A stretch of DNA of 64,000 nucleotides from Alteromonas lipotrueae (GCF_019249215.1 NZ_JAESDI010000005.1:62001-126000); one strand, 5' to 3'. Positions 8,941 through 18,615 are shown, numbered from the stretch's first letter. Translations and numbers: made by a program. Notes: generated by a model from the sequence alone, not told the origin.

Positions 8941-9612
8941 ATGGAACGTTTTTCGTTAGATTTACCTTCACCTCTTTATGTTTTTGATGAAGATTATTTC
9001 AGTAGTATCGAGAGCGATTTACTCGAAAAGGGCTTTAGTATTAGGCCGTTAGGCGTACCTGAATTTGTTATAGATGCACTGGTCGCTTGTCAAGATACAT
9101 TGTCTAAGCAAGCATATCGGCGCGCCGGAATTGGTCGGGCTGAACAATTTCAACACCTAGAAAAAGTCAGAAGCGACGAAATATGCTGGATAGACGGTAC
9201 CTCGTCAGAAGGCCAATTGTGGCTAGAATGGTGTGAGGCTTTAAGGCTGTACATTAATCGCCATTTGTTCATGGGGTTATTTTCATTCGAGAGCCATTTT
9301 GCTTGTTATGCTCCCGGTAATTTTTACAAACGTCATCTAGATGCTTTCAAAGGTCAAAGCAATAGAATGTTATCGGTGGTGACTTATCTAAATGAAGATT
9401 GGCAAACTACCGACGGTGGTGAGTTAGTACTATATACTAGTGAGCAGGATGACATTGGGGTTAGGGTGTTACCTGAAAAAGGCACTATTGCGATTTTTCT
9501 TAGTGCTCTATTCCCGCACGAGGTACTCACCGCAAAACGTGAGAGACACTCCGTTGCGGGGTGGTTTAGGTTGAATACCAGCATTAATGAAAATATTGAT
9601 CCACCAAAGTAA
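8941..9612 (+). CDS. 2OG-Fe(II) oxygenase (prolyl 4-hydroxylase-like)
   Basis: Predicted non-haem iron dioxygenase using 2-oxoglutarate. The iron site is His132-x-Asp134 (KRHLDAF) and His193 (FPHEV), with Arg200/202 positioned to bind 2-oxoglutarate. Between them lie the typical strands LSVVTYLNEDW and GGELVLY. The 223-residue length fits the single-domain P4H-like group found in marine gammaproteobacteria. The ATG is preceded by only a poor Shine-Dalgarno. No co-directional partner is close. Substrate unknown: hydroxylation of a protein residue or small molecule are both possible. Confidence 0.82.
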   Translation: MERFSLDLPSPLYVFDEDYFSSIESDLLEKGFSIRPLGVPEFVIDALVACQDTLSKQAYRRAGIGRAEQFQHLEKVRSDEICWIDGTSSEGQLWLEWCEALRLYINRHLFMGLFSFESHFACYAPGNFYKRHLDAFKGQSNRMLSVVTYLNEDWQTTDGGELVLYTSEQDDIGVRVLPEKGTIAIFLSALFPHEVLTAKRERHSVAGWFRLNTSINENIDPPK

Positions 9613-9810
9613 TTCACCTATAGCTAAACCCTTGCTTCTAATGCTAGTATCGAGAATATAAGTCAAAAGTATAATTCCCAAGTGATGCGGTTACTGTTAC
9701 ACCCCAACAGTAGGTTATTGACTTATAATATCGTAGATAGTTAAACCCTCCATTTAACAGATGCGGTAACTACGGTAAGTCTTAGGGACAAGAAAAAAGT
9801 GATTAGTTGA

Positions 9811-11499
9811 ATGTTGGAAAAAATTCCTGCCCCCACCTCTAAAGAGGATTTGCGCGTTCTGGTCATCGACAACCAGGGTTTAGTGCACGATGTAGTAGCC
9901 TCTGCGTTGCATGCTATTGGTATCAAACATGTAGTGAGTGCATTTAATGCCTTTCACGCTATTCGTTTGTGTGAAGAAAAGCGTTTTGATTTCGTGCTGC
10001 TTGCATTCAATGTTAGTCATGATAAAGACGGCTTTCATTTATTCGAAGAGCTTAAGCACTTAAATCATATCAATGATACCACCACGGTTATCTTTTTGAG
10101 TGCCGAAACCTCGCCTGAATTGGTCAATTGCATTGTTGAGTTGCAGCCCGATGATTTCTGGGTAAAACCATTAACGCCAAGCAGTATAGAGTCTCGTTTA
10201 AATTACTTACTTCAGATACGCTATAAGCTTCATAAAATGCTCCATTGTATGAAGATTGGCGACTATTCTACTGCGATGTACTATGCCGAACGTCAATTAA
10301 AAGACGTGTCACTGTTAGACTATCACCCCAGAATTAGGCGCCTTATTGGCGAGTGTTTGCTGCAACTGCGTGATTATGAAACGTCTGAAAATTATTACCG
10401 TGAATTACTGCAAACCATGGATCATGCGTGGGTACATATTGGTTTAGCCCGTTCGTTGTTACGACAGGATGAGTTGGAAGAAGCGCAATCAATGGTTGAA
10501 GATTTATTACTTCGTCGAGATACCCGTTTTTTAACCTATGACCTGTTGGCACAGTACTTTATTGAAAAAGAACAATTTGAGTTAGCTTACGAACAAATGA
10601 AAGAAGCGAGTAAGTTAGCGCCTCGTAATATTGAACGCAATAAGCGATTGTGGGATTTGGCAAGGCTCAACCACGACAAAGTAGGTCAGTTGTCTGCGGT
10701 TCAAAATATGGCGAAGTTTGCCAAGAATTCTATTCATGACTCACCGGAACTTTCTTTAAATGTAATTCGTTCTACTATCGATTTAGCCACTAGCCTTGGT
10801 GCTGGGGAAGGTGATAGATACATACAGCGTGCACAAAATGACTTAGAAGAGTTCAGTCAGCAAAAAGGGGTTCAAATCCAACTTGGCGATCAAATTGACG
10901 TAATTAAAGCGCGTATGTTGTGTCTTCGAAATCAAAAGAAGTCGGCCGAAGAAATCATGAACGCCAGTTCAGTTCGCACCACTGGGCAATCGATGGAAGA
11001 TAACCTAGACAAAATGAAAGCCTTTCATGAACTAGGCATGCGTGAGCAGTGCATCAGCATACTGGAGAAGCTTAAAACGCAAATTGAAGGTGATACTTTT
11101 TCCTCGCAAGTCGTCGATGAATATCTAAAACAAGAGTCTATTGAACGCACAGAGATACAATTCACGACTAAAGAACTGAAGAATATGGCTACGGTGCATT
11201 ATAAAGAGAACCGGTTGCAACCTGCTTACAATAATTTGCGCCAAGCACTCACCATTTCGCCAAAAGATAAACAAATTGCATTGAGCTTAATGAAGGTATT
11301 GCTTCAATTGCACAGTACCCAACCCTTAAGTGATGAGCAATTGGAAGTGGTCACACTGGCAGCATGCATGTTAACTAACGAAAAGTTATCAGCTTCACAA
11401 GCAGACAAGCGCGATCAGTATATTGATAAGTTAGGGCTTGAGGTAGAAGCGCCTCACGATAAGGAAGCCTTGGGCGTTCTTGGTCACCCTACAGCATAA
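9811..11499 (+). CDS. Receiver-like domain with TPR region; phospho-acceptor Asp missing
   Basis: Residues 13-130 have a response-regulator receiver fold: LVIDNQG (acidic pocket, Asp20), a central strand FVLLAFN, then TVIFLSAE (the switch Ser/Thr) and FWVKPL (conserved Lys-Pro). At the phospho-acceptor position the usual LLDxxMP reads LLAFNVS, so Ala65 replaces Asp. Residues 150-530 are alpha-helical with TPR-like repeats, for example DYETSENYYRELL and AYNNLRQALTISPKDKQ. There is no output DNA-binding or enzymatic domain, so the TPR region probably docks a partner. Signalling would have to be phosphorylation-independent. Proteins of this layout are common in Alteromonadales. Confidence 0.8.
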   Translation: MLEKIPAPTSKEDLRVLVIDNQGLVHDVVASALHAIGIKHVVSAFNAFHAIRLCEEKRFDFVLLAFNVSHDKDGFHLFEELKHLNHINDTTTVIFLSAETSPELVNCIVELQPDDFWVKPLTPSSIESRLNYLLQIRYKLHKMLHCMKIGDYSTAMYYAERQLKDVSLLDYHPRIRRLIGECLLQLRDYETSENYYRELLQTMDHAWVHIGLARSLLRQDELEEAQSMVEDLLLRRDTRFLTYDLLAQYFIEKEQFELAYEQMKEASKLAPRNIERNKRLWDLARLNHDKVGQLSAVQNMAKFAKNSIHDSPELSLNVIRSTIDLATSLGAGEGDRYIQRAQNDLEEFSQQKGVQIQLGDQIDVIKARMLCLRNQKKSAEEIMNASSVRTTGQSMEDNLDKMKAFHELGMREQCISILEKLKTQIEGDTFSSQVVDEYLKQESIERTEIQFTTKELKNMATVHYKENRLQPAYNNLRQALTISPKDKQIALSLMKVLLQLHSTQPLSDEQLEVVTLAACMLTNEKLSASQADKRDQYIDKLGLEVEAPHDKEALGVLGHPTA

Positions 11500-11580
11500 A
11501 TGAATACATTGGACAGTGAGGCTTGCTCCGTATAGTTATGCCTGCATAAACTAAATAATACTCGGATATAAAGCAGATAT

Positions 11581-11614
11581 AAAAAAGGGATGGTTTTTAA
11601 ACCATCCCTTTTTT
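11581..11614. terminator. Bidirectional terminator between convergent genes
   Basis: A 16-bp perfect inverted repeat (11581-11596 with 11599-11614) built on GGGATGGTTT/AAACCATCCC has A-runs on one side and T-runs on the other. It would end transcription of both the receiver-TPR gene (+) and the nuclease gene (-). Confidence 0.9.
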
Positions 11615-11661
11615 AGTTTTAAACCGCCAGCATTTATTTACGGGGGTTATTTTTGATGAAT

Positions 11662-14232
11662 TTACTTAGCTGAACGGCGGCGAAAGGTTAGCACACCCGC
11701 CATTAGTGCTAAAATGAAGCCCATAGAACCACCAGAATCGTTATCAACTTCAACTACATCGTCACCTTCATCTGGTAATTCTGCTTCTAAGTTGAAGGTT
11801 GCAATGAACGGGTCGTGATCTGAGCTACGGAATGGACCTACATCAGTAAATGCATAGCCGTCTTCATCAGCGTAATAGGTCAGCGCTTGATCATACTGGA
11901 ATTGGTAAACTTCAGGAGAGTTAATACTCCAATGTGCACCATCTACCGCATCAGCAAGCATGGTTTCACTTGCTAGCACATGGTCTAAGCTACCTACTTG
12001 CTCTGTACCGTAGAACCAGTAAGAGTAACCTTCTGCATCAAACTCTTCTGCAAGATTTACGTAACCATAATTAGCGGTTACTTCTACAGAGGCACCATCG
12101 TCCATACCTGTATTTGCTGCGGTCATTACCGTGTAGCCTTGGGTTTCAGCGGTGTAGTCGGTAAGAACAGCAACAGGATCTTCAGCGCTGTATGAGTTCA
12201 AGTCACCTAACACTAGAATACGCTCAGGTAAGCTCTCATCACTTAATGCTTCACCAAGGGTAATAGCAGCAGATACACGTAGTGCATTACAGCTACCTTG
12301 AATAGCATCAGTTTCACTCACTTCTTCAGCAATATCTTCACCACACTGTGAACCTTTCGATTTAAAGTGGTTAACGGCAACAGCAAAGGTTTTACCGCTT
12401 TCAAGGTGCGCAAACGATTGAATTAAAGAAGGGCGCATTTGTGCCACACTGTCTTCATCAATTTGCTGAATTGGCATATCTACTACTTGTGCATCACCTT
12501 CAGGCGTTACAATAGAAGCGCGGTATAACAAACCAACGGTAATAGCATCGGTACCAATTTCTGTGCTATCAGCTGTGCTGATAAATGAGTACTGTTCGGT
12601 ATCGGCAAGTTCAGCGTTTACCGCAGCCACTAGGCTGACAATAGCACTGTCATCGCCAAAGCCGTCGTTTTCAATTTCCATTAAGCCAACAACGTCAGCG
12701 TTTAAGCCAACAATGGCTTCAACGATACGGGCTTCTTGTAATGCAAATTCAGTTTCGTCTTCTGCACCACGGTTTGCATCGAAATCGAAAGTTACATCGC
12801 CGTTAGCATCTACTTCGCCATTGAAGTAGTTCAATACGTTGAAGGTAGCAATCGATAAGTTACCTTCAGTTACTACCGGGTTCGCTTCGCGAGTAGAGGT
12901 TACTGTTATCACATCGGTAGGGTTAATTCTAAACGCACCGAAGCTATAGTTTAGCGGGCCGCTTGCAGACACAGTATCACCAATACGAATAGCATTTGCG
13001 TAGCTAAAGGTAGGGAAGTAGTTAACGGTGTCTGGGTAACTAGAACTGCTGTTATCTTCAATCTTAAGTAAGCTGGCTTCTGAGGCTGCAACTGCTTCAA
13101 CGTATGCGTCTGAAAGTGGTGCTGCTACGTCGCTAGGCTGGCGTTTAACGCTGTCACTTACTTGAATTTCGCCGTAACGCCACAAATCGTTTGTGCTAGT
13201 TACCGTAGCATCAACAACAGAAGCTAGCATGCCTTCAAATGGCTCAAGAGAATAATCGTAAGGCATATCGATAGTTGTCATCAATACGTCATCGCTTGCG
13301 CCACAATCAAGTGCAGTTACATCGCTGTCTAGGTTCAGCGTAGTCATGCCGTAATTTTCAACAACTTCACCATATAGGCGAGCAACGTTACCTACCGCAA
13401 CGGTAGTGCTACCATTAACGAAAATACCTTCAGAAGTGGCATCATCACCATCACTATCTGCTGTTTCTTCTTGTAAGAAGAAACCGCCTGCACCCATGCC
13501 CGTAACAATGGCTTCAACAATATGGCTGTTACCAACTTCTTCTGAAGCATCGCCGCTCCCTTGAATGGTACTAATAAGGGTTGCTGCGTCAGCACAAACA
13601 CCTAGCTCAATGACAGGCTCTTCTGGTGGAACTTCATCATCACCGCCGCCTTCAGTACTAAAAGTAGCAACAGGGAAGGGGGTCGCTGCAGCAGCATTGG
13701 TTGCTGCATCATCTAATGCGTCCACGCCGCTGTAAGTCCAGTTGTCAGATGAGAACGTACCGCCATTAGCGACTGAACCATCTTTTCGGTAAGCCCAGCC
13801 GTCTAGGTATTCCCAAGCTGTGCCATTCCCGTCAACATTAATGTCACCGAAAGTATCGATAACCGCGTCGTTTTCGAAAAGCTCTACCGCATCATCGCCA
13901 TTAATTCCCATGGCGGATGAATCATAGTCTGGTGCATAACCGAAAAATTCCGTAAAACCATCAATTTCAGATGCTACATAAATATAGCTACCCGCTGAGG
14001 CACTATCTGCTGGAAACGTAAATTCTACACCATCAGTACCGCCGCCATTATTGGCTGAGCCAAGCCCGTATACTGATAAGTCGGCAATATCGTTTACAAC
14101 GTAAAGCTCAACAGCTTTAGGAACACCGCCGGTGAGTGATGCATCGACAACACCGCTGATAACTAAGTCGCTGGCATTGGCCGAAAATGCAGTAAGAATA
14201 CCTGCTGTTATAAGTGACAATGGAGTTTTCAC
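11662..14232 (-). CDS. ExeM/NucH-type extracellular nuclease with GlyGly-CTERM anchor
   Basis: Secreted DNase of about 856 residues. The start is taken as the GTG at 14232, preceded by a strong AGAGGGA, giving a clean signal peptide (MKTPLSLITAGILTAFSANA); an in-frame TTG lies upstream at 14274. A lamin-tail-like domain occupies about 20-190, an OB-like region about 210-330, and an endonuclease/exonuclease/phosphatase fold about 440-815 with IATFNVLN, LMEIEND, NHFKSKG, LGDLNSY and SSDHDPF. The C-terminus is SGGSMGFILALMAG followed by FRRR, a GlyGly-CTERM signal processed by rhombosortase. Substrate is extracellular DNA, so it may serve in DNA scavenging or biofilm turnover. A 9-bp inverted repeat lies upstream. 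Confidence 0.92.
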   Translation of the reverse strand: MKTPLSLITAGILTAFSANASDLVISGVVDASLTGGVPKAVELYVVNDIADLSVYGLGSANNGGGTDGVEFTFPADSASAGSYIYVASEIDGFTEFFGYAPDYDSSAMGINGDDAVELFENDAVIDTFGDINVDGNGTAWEYLDGWAYRKDGSVANGGTFSSDNWTYSGVDALDDAATNAAAATPFPVATFSTEGGGDDEVPPEEPVIELGVCADAATLISTIQGSGDASEEVGNSHIVEAIVTGMGAGGFFLQEETADSDGDDATSEGIFVNGSTTVAVGNVARLYGEVVENYGMTTLNLDSDVTALDCGASDDVLMTTIDMPYDYSLEPFEGMLASVVDATVTSTNDLWRYGEIQVSDSVKRQPSDVAAPLSDAYVEAVAASEASLLKIEDNSSSSYPDTVNYFPTFSYANAIRIGDTVSASGPLNYSFGAFRINPTDVITVTSTREANPVVTEGNLSIATFNVLNYFNGEVDANGDVTFDFDANRGAEDETEFALQEARIVEAIVGLNADVVGLMEIENDGFGDDSAIVSLVAAVNAELADTEQYSFISTADSTEIGTDAITVGLLYRASIVTPEGDAQVVDMPIQQIDEDSVAQMRPSLIQSFAHLESGKTFAVAVNHFKSKGSQCGEDIAEEVSETDAIQGSCNALRVSAAITLGEALSDESLPERILVLGDLNSYSAEDPVAVLTDYTAETQGYTVMTAANTGMDDGASVEVTANYGYVNLAEEFDAEGYSYWFYGTEQVGSLDHVLASETMLADAVDGAHWSINSPEVYQFQYDQALTYYADEDGYAFTDVGPFRSSDHDPFIATFNLEAELPDEGDDVVEVDNDSGGSMGFILALMAGVLTFRRRSAK

Positions 14233-14405
14233 TGGTTGTTTCCCTCTTAGGTCTTTTATTATTAGGTCTGTCAAAGCAGACCCTCTTTGTTATTGCTAGA
14301 CCTAGCCTATAACGATAATGCCAACGCAGGAATGACTTAACGTTATTCAAGTTTATTTTTGATTAAAATATAATAATCAATGGGTTAACTCATATAAATA
14401 AAGTT

Positions 14406-14431
14406 ATTTATGACATTGGCTCGTCATAAAT
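14406..14431. repeat. 9-bp inverted repeat upstream of the nuclease gene
   Basis: ATTTATGAC (14406-14414) and GTCATAAAT (14423-14431) are perfect inverted copies separated by 8 bases, about 175 bases before the nuclease start. No T-run follows on either strand, which favours a protein-binding site. The GTCATAAAT arm resembles the PhoB half-site TGTCATAA, but the second direct repeat of a Pho box is not convincing. Confidence 0.4.
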
Positions 14432-14516
14432 GGGAAATCGGCGTCGATAAATAACACTACAAAGACTAAATAGTTTTCAGCGCGCTCTGGTTGTCGTCAA
14501 ACGATAAACCCCTGCG

Positions 14517-15833
14517 TTAACTGTGTTTTAGCGTATCGCAAAACCAGTTGTGGTCATCGATAACCTGCCTTGCATAGTGATTAGCATTAGTAATTAGAGC
14601 GTTATTGGTGTCGTCGGTTAACGCCTTTACCGCACTTTTGGCAAAGCGTGTACTTCGCCTATCACCTCGGCAATGCGCTAAGGCAAGGGTGTAACCGCAG
14701 AGTTTAGCAAAGTATCCAAAGTCACCGTTTAGCGCTTTATTTCCCATACCAATATCATGAGGATCTAGCCCCACTTTAGCGTGGTGACGAGAGCGAATTA
14801 ACCAGTGTGCATTGTCCCATATAACCTCATCTAACAATAGGTCTGGGCGGCGTTGCATTCGTCGTTGGCTGCGGGCGGTTAAATGAGCAGGGTTCAATTT
14901 ATTCACCGGGCACACATTATCGAAGTAGAATAAGGGCGCGGCTTTGCGCTGTTGTTTCACCTCAACAATATGGCAATAACGAAAACTTTCAGCGTTATGC
15001 GGTTTTTTGGGGCCAACTAAAAAATAAAAGCGGCGCATATTTACCGAACCAGTTCCTGCATTTTCTCTGCTGGTGATATCGACAATGTCATCATCCATAT
15101 AAGGTGCGAATGCCGCTAAGACCTGCTGATGTTCCGTTGGGCTCAACGGCGTGTATTTATCGGTGATGTGCTTAAATTTAAGTCCATCCTGCGTTAAATG
15201 TACCGCTTTTGCTAACGCACTTTTAGATTCGAACTTTTCACCACAAGAAGAGCGCTCCAATGCTTTGCGATAGAATTTTTTCAATTTGCCATCGGGCTCT
15301 TGCTCCATAGCTTCATTAATAACGGTCGCCTTTTCAGTTACGCGCTGGCATGTTGCCACGTACTCTTGAATGAAAAGGGATTGAGCATGTTTAACCTGAT
15401 GGCGGTCTACCGCAGGTTTTAGCGGGTCTGGCATGTCTATCAAAAAGCGGCCTTCAGAAATACCTTTGCAATGGGCTTCTACGAGAGACAGTGAAGCAAG
15501 ATAGCGAAGAATATCCCAATGTGCATAGCCAACACAGGCATCGTCAAAATCGTTCGGCGTAAAAATAACGGTATCGCCGTGTGAGCCTTCCTCAGTAATA
15601 AAGCCAAAGTTAGACGTGTGGCAATCACCCATAACACTGGTCAGTGACATCGAAAAACAAGCGTCTGGTACTGGTAAATGGTGATTCGCTAAATCCGCAT
15701 AAAATAATTGTGCGCTACCGCGGTAAAACACGAAGGGGCTTTGGGCCATTTTCAAATGTTTAGCTAAGTGAGGAGAAGGTAAGGTGCCATCAATTCTGGC
15801 AATTTCTTGATTAAGAAATTTCGCGCGATCCAT
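14517..15833 (-). CDS. DUF2252 domain-containing protein
   Basis: 438 residues covering the whole DUF2252 domain. The motif YRGSAQLFYADLA (about 37-49) and GDCHTSNFGFI (about 69-79, like kinase-fold GDxHxxNF) are followed by NDFDDACVGYAHWDILR (about 94-110), which supplies metal-binding acidic residues. The family has an aminoglycoside-phosphotransferase-like kinase fold, but substrate and activity are not established. It is monocistronic and divergent from ahpC. No signal peptide or membrane helix is seen, so it should be cytoplasmic. Confidence 0.85.
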   Translation of the reverse strand: MDRAKFLNQEIARIDGTLPSPHLAKHLKMAQSPFVFYRGSAQLFYADLANHHLPVPDACFSMSLTSVMGDCHTSNFGFITEEGSHGDTVIFTPNDFDDACVGYAHWDILRYLASLSLVEAHCKGISEGRFLIDMPDPLKPAVDRHQVKHAQSLFIQEYVATCQRVTEKATVINEAMEQEPDGKLKKFYRKALERSSCGEKFESKSALAKAVHLTQDGLKFKHITDKYTPLSPTEHQQVLAAFAPYMDDDIVDITSRENAGTGSVNMRRFYFLVGPKKPHNAESFRYCHIVEVKQQRKAAPLFYFDNVCPVNKLNPAHLTARSQRRMQRRPDLLLDEVIWDNAHWLIRSRHHAKVGLDPHDIGMGNKALNGDFGYFAKLCGYTLALAHCRGDRRSTRFAKSAVKALTDDTNNALITNANHYARQVIDDHNWFCDTLKHS

Positions 15834-16174
15834 AACTGCAATGCCGTTGTAACAATGATGGCGTTAACATTACCTTTATTGGTTTTTGAATGCGAGGCTT
15901 GCGTGGGGAGGTGGAATGTGAGAAATTTCGCTCGTTCGGGATTTTTGCGGTTATTTAATATTATTGATTGGTAAACTTGATTGAAACATTCAAAAATACC
16001 AATTAGTTTTTTTAAAAAATCCGCGCTATTCTTATCACCAGTTTCAACGAAGTCGATTTTGCAAAACAGCAAAGCGCTGAAAACAAAATGGGCTTTGTAA
16101 TTTTTCGTACTGTTGTATTTATAGACCAAGTGTCGTAAGTACAAAACAACACTCACTAAATGGAGAAAGTAAAC
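15834..16174. other. DUF2252-ahpC divergent intergenic region
   Basis: 341 bases without a convincing gene. It must hold the ahpC promoter. An inverted repeat ATTGGTA (15967-15973) and TACCAAT (15997-16003), 23 bases apart, is the clearest symmetric element. I could not match the classic four-part OxyR motif here, so peroxide control of ahpC is a family expectation only. Confidence 0.4.
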
Positions 16175-16738
16175 ATGGCATTAATTAACACTGCTATCAA
16201 ACCGTTCAAAGCACAAGCATTTAAAGACGGCGAATTCATCGAAGTAAGCAGCGAAGATATCAGCGGTAAGTGGGCAGTATTTGTTTTCTATCCAGCAGAT
16301 TTCACATTTGTATGTCCAACTGAACTTGGCGACATTGCTGATAAGTACGAAGAGCTTCAGTCTCGTGGCGTAGAAGTATTCTCAGTATCAACTGACACTC
16401 ATTTTACTCACAAAGCGTGGCACGATTCGTCTGACACTATCAACAAAATCAAGTTTGCAATGATTGGCGACCCTACTGGTGAAATCACTCGCAACTTCGA
16501 TTGTATGCGTGAAACTATGGGTCTTGCTGACCGTGCAACATTTGTTGTTGACCCAGAAGGCATCGTTCAAGCGATGGAAATCACTTCTGAAGGTATCGGC
16601 CGTGATGCAGACGACCTAGTTCGCAAAATCAAAGCTGCTCAGTACGTTGCTTCTCACCCAGGCGAAGTTTGCCCAGCTAAATGGAAAGAAGGCGAAGCTA
16701 CACTAGCTCCTTCTCTTGACCTAGTAGGCAAAATCTAA
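16175..16738 (+). CDS. ahpC: Alkyl hydroperoxide reductase subunit C (peroxiredoxin)
   Basis: Typical 2-Cys peroxiredoxin that reduces H2O2, organic peroxides and peroxynitrite. The peroxidatic Cys47 lies in FVCPTE and the resolving Cys166 in GEVCPA. The protein aligns with E. coli AhpC nearly end to end (SLINT/ALINT start, SLDLVGKI end), which fixes the start at 16175, just after a GGAGAAAG Shine-Dalgarno. An in-frame ATG at 16160 would add five residues and was rejected. Its electron donor AhpF is encoded 138 bases downstream, with an inter-gene hairpin probably setting the AhpC:AhpF ratio. Confidence 0.98.
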   Translation: MALINTAIKPFKAQAFKDGEFIEVSSEDISGKWAVFVFYPADFTFVCPTELGDIADKYEELQSRGVEVFSVSTDTHFTHKAWHDSSDTINKIKFAMIGDPTGEITRNFDCMRETMGLADRATFVVDPEGIVQAMEITSEGIGRDADDLVRKIKAAQYVASHPGEVCPAKWKEGEATLAPSLDLVGKI

Positions 16739-16768
16739 GCAACCGCTTAGCGCTTATAAGTAAGTAAT

Positions 16769-16788
16769 GGGAGTGGGTCTCCACTCCC
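16769..16788 (+). terminator. Hairpin between ahpC and ahpF, probable attenuator or mRNA stabiliser
   Basis: GGGAGTGG and CCACTCCC form a perfect 8-bp GC-rich stem with a GTCT loop. No U-tract follows, so it is not a full terminator. Partial termination or 3'-end protection of the ahpC message would explain why AhpC usually outnumbers AhpF. Confidence 0.55.
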
Positions 16789-16876
16789 TATCAAATTAAT
16801 TTCCAATTCCTGCTTATGTTGTTAGCCTGAAAAATGGTTGGCAGGGATCGGCGTGTCGAAAATAAGGCAGACTACC

Positions 16877-18466
16877 GTGTTAACTAAAGAAATTTTACAA
16901 GCGTTGAAAGGCTATGCTGAGTCAATGCAGAAAAACGTAACCTTCGTCGTACAGACCGGTGAACACAGCAAGCGTGAAGAGCTTGTGTCGTTTCTGTCCG
17001 ACATTGCTGGTGTAAGTGACAAACTAAGCCTTGAAGAGCGTGACACTAACGGTGTATTACGCAGCTCTATCAGTTTTTTACTAGAAGCTGATGGTGAAGA
17101 TACAGGTATTCGCTTTTCTGGTGTTCCTGGCGGTCACGAATTTAACTCGCTTATCTTAGGTATGCTTCACGCATCAGGTACCGAGCTTAAAATTGATGAC
17201 AGCGTAAAAGCGATTGTTAAAGGCGTTAAAGAAGAACTTAACTTCGAAGTATTTATCAGCTTAAGCTGCCATAACTGCCCAGAAGTCGTTCAGGCGCTTA
17301 ACCAATTTGCACTACTTAATCCAAACATTACGTCTGAAATGATTGACGGTGGATTGTATCAAAACGTAGTAGCAGAACGTGATATTCAAGGCGTTCCAAG
17401 CGTTTACCTTAATGGTGAGCTATTCGCTAATGGTAAGGTAGATGCATCGGTTCTTATCGATAAACTTATCGAACGTGACCCGTCGCTGAAAGATGCGAAC
17501 AAAGGTGAGTCGATACCGCTACAAGACGTTACCGTAATCGGTGGTGGTCCAGCGGGCGTGGCATCAGCGATATACAGCGCACGTAAAGGTTTAAAAGTGA
17601 CTGTGGTTGCCGATCGTTTCGGTGGTCAAGTGAAAGATACAATGGGTATTGAGAACCTTATCTCGGTATCTAAAACTACTGGCCCTGAGCTAGTAGGTAA
17701 CTTAATGGAACACATGAACGATTACGATATCACGCTTAAAGAGCACGTTCGTGTTGATTCTGTAGAACAAGGTAACGTTAAAACTATTACGTTATCGTCT
17801 GGCGAAAAAATTCGCACTCGTTCAATTGTTGTTGCTACTGGCGCACGTTGGAGAGAACTTGGTGTTCCAGGTGAGAAAGAAAACGTAGGTAATGGCGTGG
17901 CGTACTGCCCACACTGCGATGGTCCTTTCTTTAAAGGTAAAGACGTTGCAGTCATTGGTGGTGGTAACTCGGGTATTGAAGCGGCGCTTGATTTAGCGGG
18001 TATTGTTAAATCGGTAACGGTATTTGAATTTATGCCAGAACTTAAGGCTGACCAAGTACTGATTGACCAAGCTGAAAAACGCGAAAATATCACGATTATC
18101 AGAAACGCAGCTACCCATCAGATTAAGGCTGAGAATGGCAAAGTTAACGCAATTGAGTATCAAGATCGCAATACCAATGAGTTACATACCCTTGAGCTTT
18201 CGGGCGTATTTGTACAAATTGGCCTAGTGCCAAATAGCCAATTCATGGAAGGTGTCGTAGATATGAGCAAATATGGCGAAATTGTGATTGATACCAAATG
18301 CAATACTTCAGCGCCAGGCATCTTTGCGGCGGGTGACGTAACAACGGTTCCTTATAAGCAAATCGTTATTTCAATGGGCGAGGGTGCAAAAGCTTCACTT
18401 GCCGCATTTGAATACTTGTTAAGCCATGAAGTTATTGAAATGGAAGAAGAAACACAAGCTGCGTAA
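16877..18466 (+). CDS. ahpF: Alkyl hydroperoxide reductase subunit F
   Basis: FAD/NADH disulfide reductase that reduces AhpC. The N-terminal tandem thioredoxin-fold domain (about 1-185) has a CHNC redox pair near residue 129-132. The thioredoxin-reductase-like part (about 200-525) has the FAD motif GGGPAG, a CPHC active-site pair, the NADH motif GGGNSG and GIFAAGDVT. The start is taken as the GTG at 16877 (V-LTKEIL), which aligns with E. coli AhpF and has AAGG upstream; open frame continues to a TTG at 16838. The 529-residue length is typical. It forms an operon with ahpC. Confidence 0.96.
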   Translation: MLTKEILQALKGYAESMQKNVTFVVQTGEHSKREELVSFLSDIAGVSDKLSLEERDTNGVLRSSISFLLEADGEDTGIRFSGVPGGHEFNSLILGMLHASGTELKIDDSVKAIVKGVKEELNFEVFISLSCHNCPEVVQALNQFALLNPNITSEMIDGGLYQNVVAERDIQGVPSVYLNGELFANGKVDASVLIDKLIERDPSLKDANKGESIPLQDVTVIGGGPAGVASAIYSARKGLKVTVVADRFGGQVKDTMGIENLISVSKTTGPELVGNLMEHMNDYDITLKEHVRVDSVEQGNVKTITLSSGEKIRTRSIVVATGARWRELGVPGEKENVGNGVAYCPHCDGPFFKGKDVAVIGGGNSGIEAALDLAGIVKSVTVFEFMPELKADQVLIDQAEKRENITIIRNAATHQIKAENGKVNAIEYQDRNTNELHTLELSGVFVQIGLVPNSQFMEGVVDMSKYGEIVIDTKCNTSAPGIFAAGDVTTVPYKQIVISMGEGAKASLAAFEYLLSHEVIEMEEETQAA

Positions 18467-18494
18467 AACGTTTTTACGCAACGACTTTACTATT

Positions 18495-18529
18495 AAAGGC
18501 CGACTTACTGCTGTAAGTCGGCCTTTTTG
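18495..18529 (+). terminator. Intrinsic terminator after ahpF
   Basis: A 14-bp perfect stem AAAGGCCGACTTAC / GTAAGTCGGCCTTT (18495-18508 with 18513-18526), a 4-base loop and a T-run, starting 28 bases after the ahpF stop. Confidence 0.95.
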
Positions 18530-18563
18530 TATGTAACCCATGAGGATAGCTAAAAAAATACTA

Positions 18564-18615
18564 AATAAGAATAATTATTGTTTTCATTGCTTGGCGATAT
18601 TTGGTAATTTATACA
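18564..18615 (+). promoter_or_regulatory. Candidate Fur box with adjacent sigma-70 promoter
   Basis: AATAAGAATAATTATTGTT (18564-18582) matches 13 of 19 positions of the Fur consensus. A promoter TTGCTT (18587-18592), 17-bp spacer and TATACA (18610-18615) follows directly. The layout would let Fur block polymerase at the PepSY pair; this agrees with the usual iron link of such membrane proteins. Site identity is inferred. Confidence 0.45.

Noticed and set aside
14406-14431. Full Pho box upstream of the nuclease
   Set aside because: Only one half-site is recognisable; kept as a plain inverted repeat.
15967-16003. OxyR site upstream of ahpC
   Set aside because: Only a 7-bp inverted repeat with 23-bp spacing was found; the four-part ATAG-type motif is not present.
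15764-16156. 130-codon open frame on the minus strand upstream of ahpC
   Set aside because: It overlaps the 5' end of the DUF2252 gene, spans the ahpC promoter region and has no recognisable domain or good start signal.
16160-16174. Five-residue N-terminal extension of AhpC from ATG 16160
   Set aside because: The Shine-Dalgarno GGAGAAAG lies inside it and the E. coli alignment starts at 16175.
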